A stretch of 5,057 nucleotides of DNA from assembly GCA_030043675.1 (NCBI GenBank), contig JASHXG010000140.1, forward strand, positions 1 through 5,057, given 5' to 3'. The DNA comes from Vulcanimicrobiota bacterium (GTDB lineage Bacteria > Vulcanimicrobiota > Vulcanimicrobiia > Vulcanimicrobiales > Vulcanimicrobiaceae). How positions within the stretch are numbered: position 1 is the stretch's first letter; every line of letters begins with the position of its first letter. A program made the position numbers and the translations under genes. Of the stretch, positions 1 to 5,057 are shown in pieces. The notes under the pieces were generated by a model, which was given only the letters and a program-made list of their open reading frames with translations, had not been told where the DNA came from and searched no databases.

Positions 1-690
1 GCCCGCCTTCTTGAACGGATGCGCTTGCGCCGCACGGTTCAGCGTCTGCCGATCTTCGGGCTGGGTTGCGCCGGCGGCGCAATCGGCTTGGCGCGCGCCG
101 CCGCCATGTCGCGCTCGATTCCGGGCTCACTGGTTCTCTTTCTCGTGGTCGAACTGTGCGCGCTCTGCTTTCGTCGCGACGATTTCTCGAAGAGTAATAT
201 CGTTGCGACCGCCCTCTTCGGCGACGGCGCTTCTGCCGCGCTGCTTTCGTGCGAGGGCGAAGGTCCCAGCGTCGTCGCCGGTGGGGAGTACACGTGGCCG
301 GATACGCTCGACGTCATGGGCTGGGAGATCACGGCTGACGGCCTGAAGGCGATCTTTTCACGCGACATCCCCGAGCTCGTGACGACGAAGATGCACGACG
401 TGGCCGTCGAGTTTCTCGCCCAACACGGACTTACGCTCCGTGATATCGACTGCTTCGTCTGCCATCCGGGCGGGGCCAAGGTGCTCGACGCCTTGGAGGT
501 CGCCTTCGAACTGGAACCGGGAGCGCTCCACTCGTCGCGCGACGTCCTGCGCGATTATGGCAATATGTCGGCCGCCACGGTCATGTTCGTCCTGCAACGC
601 ACGATCGAAAACGGCCGCGCGTGGCGACGCGCCCTGGTCAGCGCGCTGGGTCCGGGCTTTACCGCCGGCTTCACGCTGCTCGAGCGCTGA
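1..690 (+). CDS. Type III polyketide synthase (chalcone synthase-like, alkylpyrone synthase type), 5' partial
   Basis: The frame is open from the first base of the window, so the gene starts upstream. About 229 residues are visible of a family usually 350-400 long; the N-terminal third is missing. The full Cys-His-Asn catalytic triad is visible. The nucleophile Cys lies in FGLGCAGG (codon 67-69), the His in FVCHPGG (codon 463-465) and the Asn in DYGNMSAAT (codon 562-564). The block VELCALCFRRDD..SKSN and the C-terminal LGPGF loop (646-657) also fit the family. These enzymes are soluble homodimers that condense an acyl-CoA starter with malonyl-CoA units and cyclise the chain without an acyl carrier protein. 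The motif wording resembles Bacillus BcsA/BpsA-type enzymes more than plant chalcone synthases, and the membrane methyltransferase 10 bases downstream supports an alkylpyrone or alkylresorcinol product. That product is inferred; the family assignment is firm. The ATG at 19 is an internal Met, not the start. Confidence 0.93.
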   Translation, partial: ARLLERMRLRRTVQRLPIFGLGCAGGAIGLARAAAMSRSIPGSLVLFLVVELCALCFRRDDFSKSNIVATALFGDGASAALLSCEGEGPSVVAGGEYTWPDTLDVMGWEITADGLKAIFSRDIPELVTTKMHDVAVEFLAQHGLTLRDIDCFVCHPGGAKVLDALEVAFELEPGALHSSRDVLRDYGNMSAATVMFVLQRTIENGRAWRRALVSALGPGFTAGFTLLER

Positions 691-692
691 CT

Positions 693-699
693 GGCGGAG
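693..699 (+). promoter_or_regulatory. Possible weak ribosome binding site for the ICMT gene
   Basis: GGCGGAG lies in the 10-base gap between the synthase stop and the ATG at 701. The purine-rich core is purine-rich enough to pair with 16S rRNA, but it ends one base before the start codon, closer than ideal. Translation may therefore depend on ribosomes finishing the synthase gene just upstream. Confidence 0.35.
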
Positions 700-700
700 T

Positions 701-1195
701 ATGAGTGTCCTATGGATCGTTCTTGGTTTGGTCGCGCTTCAACGTCTCGCCGAGCTCCTCTACTCTGCACGAAATACGCGGCGTTTACTTGCGCGCGGCG
801 GAGTGGAAGCAGGGGCGGTGCAGTATCCGTTCATCGTTCTCTTGCACGCGGCGTGGCTCGTCAGCATGGCGGTGTTAATTCCTCCCGCGACCCCACCGAA
901 CTGGACGCTTCTCGGGCTCTACCTTCTCGTCCAGCCGCTGCGCATCTGGACGATCGCAACCCTGGGTGAATACTGGACCACACGCATCATAACCGTTCCC
1001 GGCGCACCGCTAGTACGAGGCGGCCCCTACCGGTTCTTCCGCCATCCGAACTATATCGTCGTCTGTGCCGAGATCGCGATCTTGCCGCTCGCATTTGGGG
1101 CGATCGAGATCGCGATCATCTTCTCGATCCTGAACGCATCCTTGCTCTCATGGCGCATTCGCGTCGAAGAACGCGCCTTGGTCGCACGGCGCTGA
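701..1195 (+). CDS. Isoprenylcysteine carboxyl methyltransferase (ICMT) family membrane protein, probable alkylpyrone O-methyltransferase
   Basis: This is a 164-residue integral-membrane protein of the ICMT family, similar in size and layout to B. subtilis YpbQ/BpsB. Hydrophobic segments lie at about residues 2-21, 42-61, 68-88 and 118-150, the last probably a helical hairpin. The family signature is GGPYRFFRHPNY at 107-118, followed by Glu124. The C-terminal R-x-E-E-x-x-L at 154-160 matches the end of ICMT proteins, where such residues help bind S-adenosylmethionine and the substrate. The ATG at 701 gives the expected N-terminus, running directly into the first membrane helix; the open frame reaches back to 440 but there it only overlaps the synthase gene. 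Bacteria rarely prenylate proteins. Next to a type III polyketide synthase the likely job is methylation of the membrane-soluble alkylpyrone hydroxyl, as shown for BpsB. This substrate is inferred from context. Confidence 0.88.
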   Translation: MSVLWIVLGLVALQRLAELLYSARNTRRLLARGGVEAGAVQYPFIVLLHAAWLVSMAVLIPPATPPNWTLLGLYLLVQPLRIWTIATLGEYWTTRIITVPGAPLVRGGPYRFFRHPNYIVVCAEIAILPLAFGAIEIAIIFSILNASLLSWRIRVEERALVARR

Positions 1196-1203
1196 CTCGT
1201 GAG

Positions 1204-2772
1204 CTAACCTCCGGCGACTTTCGCGAGAGCTCGACCCAAGCGCGCGATGCCTTCGCGGGCCTCTTCGACCGACAGATGGCCGAAGGAGAGCCGCAAGGCC
1301 GGTGGACCGACGCGCGTCGGATAAAAGGGCTCGGCCGGCATGACCAGCACGCCTTCGCGAGCGCAGGCATCAAAGGCGGCTTGCGTCGAGACGCGGCGCG
1401 GCAGCGGCAGCCACACGTTGACGCCGGCCGCCGGCGCGCGTATCTCCGCCCACGGCACCGCCCGCGTAAGGGCTTCGACGAACGCGTCGCGTCGCTCGCG
1501 ATAGAGCGCGCGCGCCGTGCGCAGGTGGCGCGCGTATGCCGGGCTGTCCATGAAGCGCCAGAGCGCGCGCTGCGTCAACGTCGAGGTAAAAACGTCGGCA
1601 CGGATCTTTGCGACCTCCAGCGCCTCGGCGATCGCACCTTTTGCATAGAGATACCCGATGCGCAGCGCGGGAAAGACCGACTTCGAGAGGCTTTCCATCA
1701 CGATTACGCGCCCGTCGCTGTCGTGCGCGGCCAGCGGTGCGGGGGCCGGGCCGTCGTAGGTCAGCTCCCAACCGGTCTGATCCTCGAGCACGACGACGTC
1801 GTAACGCCGAGCTAAACCGACGATCTGCTTGGCGCGACGCGCGGGGAGCACTGCGCCGGTCGGATTCTGCGATATCGGATTGACGTAAAACAGGCGCGGC
1901 CGGTATTCGGCGAAGACCCGCTCGACGTCGTCGCTGCGCACGCCGTCCTCGTCGCCGCGTACCTCGACGTAGGTCACGCCGCGAGCATCGAAGACGCCCA
2001 GCGTTCCGGAATAGGCCGGGCTCTCGCTCGCGACCACGCTGCGCTCCTCCAACAGGACCGTTGCCACGATGTCCGCCGCCTGCTGCGCACCCGAGCAAAC
2101 GATCACGTCGTTCGCCTCGGCGTTGCAGCCGCGCCTGCGCAAAGCGGCTGCCAGCGTTTCGCAGAGCTGGTCGTCGCCGGTCGAGGAGCGATACTGCATC
2201 ACCTCGGGCGGATCGTCGGCCAGCGTACGCGAGAGTGCGCGCCCGAAGTCGTGCAGCGGAAAGGTCTCGGGCGCCGGATGCGCGGCCGCCAGCGTGATCG
2301 CATCCCTCTCGCCGGCGCGCGTCAATTGCTCGAAGACGCCTTCCAAGCGTTGCGCTCGGGCAAATCGCCCGACGTCGGGTTCCCAGCGGCGCGCAAAACG
2401 TTGGTCGCTCTCCGGCGGCGGCGCCACGTAGGTGCCCTTACCGACGCGCGAGAGCACGCGGCCCCGCGCGGCGAGCAGCTCGTAAGCCTGCGAAACGGTC
2501 ACCAGCGCGCAGTCGAGCGAATGCGCCAAATCCCGCATTGCGGGAAGTCGCTCGCCCGAGCGCACGCGCTCGCTCTCGATTGCTCCCACGATCTGATCGG
2601 CCAGCTGGACGTACAGCGGGCGCGGATCGTTTGCTTCGAGCCGCAGCGACTCGATCAGTTTGGCCGGCGTCTCAGACGCTGGCCGCGAGATCTTCTCCCT
2701 CGTCTTTAAGCAGCGTGCGTCGAGCCACGCCCTCCTCAACCGCCGTGGTGGCCACGGCTTTTGCGACGGCAT
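1204..2772 (-). CDS. MocR-type protein: GntR-family winged helix fused to a PLP-dependent aminotransferase-like domain
   Basis: This is a two-domain protein of up to 522 residues. Residues 53-117 form a GntR winged helix (PLYVQLADQI, SGERLPAMRDLA, VTVSQAYELL, GKGTYV). Residues 150-520 form a fold-type I aminotransferase domain. In it are the PLP Schiff-base lysine K364 in ESLSKSVFPALRIGY, N303 in QNPTG, D331 in VLEDQTGWEL (expected to bind the pyridine nitrogen) and R494 in ALRLSF (expected to bind the substrate carboxylate). Such proteins are usually cytoplasmic regulators that sense PLP or an amino acid (PdxR, GabR, TauR); some members are true transaminases (2-aminoadipate type). The tyrosine usually found two or three residues after the key Asp is absent. 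The start is uncertain. The coordinates use the ATG at 2772, which overlaps the malic enzyme gene by about 100 bases. TTG 2739 or CTG 2658 would give an N-terminus closer to the family norm, and GTG 2589 would cut into the winged helix. It probably shares a transcript with the malic enzyme gene. Target and effector cannot be read from the sequence. Confidence 0.9.
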   Translation of the reverse strand: MPSQKPWPPRRLRRAWLDARCLKTREKISRPASETPAKLIESLRLEANDPRPLYVQLADQIVGAIESERVRSGERLPAMRDLAHSLDCALVTVSQAYELLAARGRVLSRVGKGTYVAPPPESDQRFARRWEPDVGRFARAQRLEGVFEQLTRAGERDAITLAAAHPAPETFPLHDFGRALSRTLADDPPEVMQYRSSTGDDQLCETLAAALRRRGCNAEANDVIVCSGAQQAADIVATVLLEERSVVASESPAYSGTLGVFDARGVTYVEVRGDEDGVRSDDVERVFAEYRPRLFYVNPISQNPTGAVLPARRAKQIVGLARRYDVVVLEDQTGWELTYDGPAPAPLAAHDSDGRVIVMESLSKSVFPALRIGYLYAKGAIAEALEVAKIRADVFTSTLTQRALWRFMDSPAYARHLRTARALYRERRDAFVEALTRAVPWAEIRAPAAGVNVWLPLPRRVSTQAAFDACAREGVLVMPAEPFYPTRVGPPALRLSFGHLSVEEAREGIARLGRALAKVAGG

Positions 2773-4114
2773 CGACCACGCGCGTATCGAAGACGCTTGG
2801 AATCACGTATTCGGCGCTGCGCTCCTCCTCGGCAACGATCTCGGCAATCGCAAACGCTGCGGCAAGTTTCATTTTCTCGGTGATGCGGCGCGCCCGTACG
2901 TCCAGCGCTCCGCGAAAGATACCTGGAAAGGACAGCAGATTGTTCACCTGGTTTGGAAAATCCGAGCGTCCGGTTGCGATGACGGCGGCCACCGGCGCCG
3001 CAACGTCGGGCATGATTTCGGGCGTCGGATTGGCCATCGCAAAGACGATCGGATCGCGCGCCATGCGCGTGATGTGCTCGGGAGATAGAATTCCCGGCGC
3101 CGACACGCCGATGAAGACGTCGACGCCTTCCAGAACGTCGTAGAGCGATCCGCGCCGGTTCTCGCGGTTGCAGTGCTCGGCCAGCCAGCGCCAGTGTGGG
3201 TTTTCATAGCGGTCGAGCCGGTTCAGCGCGCCGCCCCGGTCGACCGGAATCACGTCGCGAACGCCCGCCTCGAGCAGCATCTTGATCGTGGCGGTGCCGG
3301 CCGCTCCGCTCCCGGAGACGACCACGCGCAGGTCCTCCAAGCGTTTGCCCACCACACGCGCTGCGTTGATGAGGGCGGCCAGGATGACGACGGCGGTGCC
3401 GTGCTGGTCGTCGTGCATGACCGGAATTTCGAGTGCTTCGATCAGGCGGCGCTCCACCTCGAAGCAGCGCGGCGCGCTGATGTCCTCGAGGTTGATGCCT
3501 CCGAAAACGGGCGCGATCCGCACCACCGTCTCGACGATCTCATCGGTGTCCTTCGTGTCGAGGCAGATTGGAAAGGCGTCGATGTCGGCGAACTGCTTGA
3601 AGAGCATCGCCTTGCCTTCCATAACCGGCAGCGCTCCGAGCGGCCCGATGTCGCCCAAACCGAGCACGGCCGTGCCGTCCGTCACAATCGCCACGGTGTT
3701 GCGTTTGATCGTCAGCTGGAAGGCTTTGCTCGGGTCGGCGGCGATCGCCATCGAGACGCGTGCGACCCCCGGCGTGTAGACGGTCGATAGATCCTGGCGG
3801 TTCTTGATTGGAACCCGCAAATCGACCCGGAGCTTGCCGCCGATGTGCGCGAGAAAGGTCGAGTCGGAACTAAAAAGGATGCGTGCACCATCGATCCCTT
3901 CGATGGCCGCGCGAACGTCGTTGGCGACGGCATCGGATGGAACGGCAATCGTGACGTCTCGCACCACGCGCGCGCGAGAAACCGAGCGCATGTCCACCGC
4001 TCCGATCGTGCCGCCCGCATCGCCGATGGCATTGGCGAGCGTGCCAAAGGCGCCCGGTTCGTTCGGCATGTCGATGCGCATGATGAGCGTGTAACTGATC
4101 GGCGTTTGTGGCAT
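2672..4114 (-). CDS. Malic enzyme (oxaloacetate-decarboxylating malate dehydrogenase) with N-terminal ACT domain
   Basis: Catalyses oxidative decarboxylation of L-malate to pyruvate and CO2 with reduction of NAD(P), linking the TCA cycle to pyruvate; it is cytoplasmic. From the ATG at 4114 it has 480 residues. An ACT domain spans about 8-76 (YTLIMRIDMPNEPGAFGTLA). Malic enzyme motifs follow: YTPGVA with catalytic Tyr113; GLGDIGPLGALPVMEGKAML with catalytic Lys168; GGINLEDIS (metal ligands Glu210, Asp211); HDDQHGTA (metal ligand Asp at 235-236); the Rossmann loop GSGAAG at 268-273; ANPTPE and FPNQVNN near the C-terminus. Asp292 in VIPVDRGG sits at the end of the second Rossmann strand, where an acidic residue usually favours NAD over NADP (inference). 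ACT domains often bind small ligands such as amino acids, so allosteric control is likely. A GTG at 4126 would add four residues and overlap the upstream stop as GTGA. I prefer the ATG because GGAG then lies 13 bases upstream instead of touching the start. Confidence 0.95.
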   Translation of the reverse strand: MPQTPISYTLIMRIDMPNEPGAFGTLANAIGDAGGTIGAVDMRSVSRARVVRDVTIAVPSDAVANDVRAAIEGIDGARILFSSDSTFLAHIGGKLRVDLRVPIKNRQDLSTVYTPGVARVSMAIAADPSKAFQLTIKRNTVAIVTDGTAVLGLGDIGPLGALPVMEGKAMLFKQFADIDAFPICLDTKDTDEIVETVVRIAPVFGGINLEDISAPRCFEVERRLIEALEIPVMHDDQHGTAVVILAALINAARVVGKRLEDLRVVVSGSGAAGTATIKMLLEAGVRDVIPVDRGGALNRLDRYENPHWRWLAEHCNRENRRGSLYDVLEGVDVFIGVSAPGILSPEHITRMARDPIVFAMANPTPEIMPDVAAPVAAVIATGRSDFPNQVNNLLSFPGIFRGALDVRARRITEKMKLAAAFAIAEIVAEEERSAEYVIPSVFDTRVVDAVAKAVATTAVEEGVARRTLLKDEGEDLAASV

Positions 4115-4122
4115 GTGAAGAC

Positions 4123-5057
4123 TCACTCTCCGCTGATGGTCATTTCGGCGACTCGAAACGACGGCGATGCCACCGGCGCGTCGAACCGCAGATCGTTCGC
4201 GACCGCATCGACGCCGGCCAGCATCACCGGATACTCTCCCGCGATCGTGAACTCGTCAATCGGGTAGGCGAGTTCGCCGCCTTCGATGAAAAAACCGCGC
4301 GCCCCGCGGCTGTAAGTGCCCGACGCGTGCTCGGTGGCAAAGCCGATGGTATCCAGCACGAGCACCCCCTTGGGAGTGTCGGCGATCAGCTCGGGCAGGG
4401 AGATCGTGCCCGGCTCGAGGTAGAAGTTGTTCGGCCCGATGCCGTTGCCGGTGGAGTTCCCAGTGCTCGCAGCGCCGAGCTTACGCGCGTAATAGGTGTC
4501 GTAGAGGAACGTCCGGAGCGTGCCCTGCTCGAAGACCGAGGTGCGGCGCGTGGCGACGCCCTCGCCATCGAACGGGGAGCTGCCCAGTTTGGCGGGCAAT
4601 CTGCCGTCGTCGCTGATGGTCACCCCCGCGCTGCCGACGCGCTCGCCCAGACGGCCGATGAGCCAGGAGTTGCCGACCGCGACGTTCGCTGCGGAGACCG
4701 CGGCGAAGAGATCCTCGAGCAGCGTCGCGGCAACGTCGCGCTCGAAGATCACCGGCACGCGCATCGTGGCGGGCTTGCGCGCGCCGAACAGGTCGACGGC
4801 GCGTTGCGCAGCCGTGGAGGCGACCGCTCCGACCGACTCCAGTTCGTCCAGGCGCCTCGCCGCGGTTCCGTAGTGCGCGATCCGTTTGACGTTCCCGTCC
4901 AACGCCACCGGCCCGGTCGATCGCCCCGTACGCGTCGCGGTGTAGGCCGCCGCAAATCCGGTCGTGTTGGCAATCGCAGTGATCGACACGGCATCGGTGT
5001 AGTGTGACCCGCTGGAGTTCACGATGCGAGCGTCGGCTTGGCGAATTAACCGCTCTA
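4123..5057 (-). CDS. pmbA: TldD/PmbA family protein, PmbA (TldE) type, 5' partial
   Basis: The frame is open through the right edge (upstream codons read RLIRQADARIVNSSG), so the start lies outside; 310 residues are visible of a family usually near 440-450. The GTG at 5022 is an internal Val in this conserved segment and not a credible start. The C-terminal domain follows E. coli PmbA closely: GNSWLIGRLGE, SPFDGEGVATRRT, LYDTYYARKLGAASTGN, HASGTYSRGARGFFIEGGEL and the terminal DEFTIAGEYP..VAND. The HExxH zinc motif of the TldD subunit is absent from the visible part, including the region where TldD carries it, so this is the non-catalytic PmbA/TldE partner. The TldD-TldE heterodimer is a cytoplasmic zinc metalloprotease that degrades unfolded peptides, takes part in maturation of microcin B17 and acts on the CcdA antitoxin. 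The stop codon is 8 bases before the malic enzyme ATG. No nearby peptide precursor is seen, so a specific substrate cannot be named. Confidence 0.92.
   Translation of the reverse strand, partial: ERLIRQADARIVNSSGSHYTDAVSITAIANTTGFAAAYTATRTGRSTGPVALDGNVKRIAHYGTAARRLDELESVGAVASTAAQRAVDLFGARKPATMRVPVIFERDVAATLLEDLFAAVSAANVAVGNSWLIGRLGERVGSAGVTISDDGRLPAKLGSSPFDGEGVATRRTSVFEQGTLRTFLYDTYYARKLGAASTGNSTGNGIGPNNFYLEPGTISLPELIADTPKGVLVLDTIGFATEHASGTYSRGARGFFIEGGELAYPIDEFTIAGEYPVMLAGVDAVANDLRFDAPVASPSFRVAEMTISGE
4127..4131 (-). promoter_or_regulatory. Probable ribosome binding site for the malic enzyme gene
   Basis: On the minus strand GGAGA lies in the last codons of the pmbA-like gene. It abuts the GTG at 4126 and is 12 bases upstream of the ATG at 4114. 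The spacing, though long, fits the ATG better. Because it lies inside the upstream coding region, translation of the two genes is probably coupled. Confidence 0.45.

Noticed and set aside
39..479. A minus-strand open frame opposite the polyketide synthase
   Set aside because: The plus-strand frame carries the catalytic triad; the antisense product is Ser/Pro-rich and matches nothing I recognise.
440..700. An N-terminal extension of the methyltransferase frame back to the ATG at 440
   Set aside because: The added residues lie wholly within the synthase gene in another frame, are Arg/Ser-rich and unlike ICMT proteins; the ATG at 701 gives the normal family length.
1070..1117. A 12-base direct repeat (GAGATCGCGATC at 1070-1081 and 1106-1117), 36 bases apart
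   Set aside because: Both copies are in frame and encode Glu-Ile-Ala-Ile in a membrane helix region; repeated codon choice explains it, and the internal palindrome is short with no array around it.
1370..2098. A 242-codon minus-strand open frame inside the MocR gene
   Set aside because: Its translation is an Arg-rich low-complexity shadow in another frame of the same strand; the MocR frame carries all conserved motifs.
3173..3790. A 205-codon plus-strand open frame opposite the malic enzyme
   Set aside because: It is antisense to the most conserved catalytic region of malic enzyme and is explained by codon bias.
4108..5007. A 299-codon plus-strand open frame covering almost the whole pmbA-like gene
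   Set aside because: It is antisense to a firmly recognised family member; its translation is rich in Arg, Gly, Ala and Asp with no recognisable motif, as expected for the reverse of a GC-rich gene.

Overview
The window is GC-rich bacterial DNA, almost wholly coding, with gaps of only a few bases between genes. It holds five protein genes in two convergent groups. I see no RNA gene, mobile element, CRISPR array or long non-coding stretch. The taxon cannot be fixed from sequence reading alone. The gene mix (type III polyketide synthase, TldD/PmbA protein, ACT-linked malic enzyme, MocR protein) and the GC-rich codon use suit a free-living soil or environmental bacterium.

Left part (+ strand, about 1-1195): the C-terminal two thirds of a type III polyketide synthase, cut by the left edge, is followed 10 bases later by a small integral-membrane isoprenylcysteine carboxyl methyltransferase (ICMT) family protein. 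This matches the BpsA-BpsB arrangement of Bacillus subtilis. There the synthase makes long-chain alkylpyrones from fatty acyl starters and malonyl units, and the membrane methyltransferase O-methylates them.

Right part (- strand, about 5057 down to 1204): reading leftward, a TldD/PmbA family protein (PmbA/TldE type, start beyond the right edge) is closely followed by a malic enzyme with an N-terminal ACT domain. Next comes a MocR-type protein: a GntR winged helix fused to a fold-type I PLP aminotransferase-like domain. The genes touch or overlap, so they probably form one transcript. The malic enzyme converts malate to pyruvate and CO2. The MocR protein could regulate genes in response to an amino compound or could itself be a transaminase. 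PmbA homologues work with TldD as a peptide-processing protease. No shared pathway is evident for these three, and the link may only be transcriptional.

The two groups converge, with stop codons 8 bases apart and no recognisable terminator between them. I found no clearly new system. The most notable points are the synthase-methyltransferase pair, an unusual cofactor-site motif in the MocR protein, and the unclear start of the MocR gene inside the malic enzyme gene.
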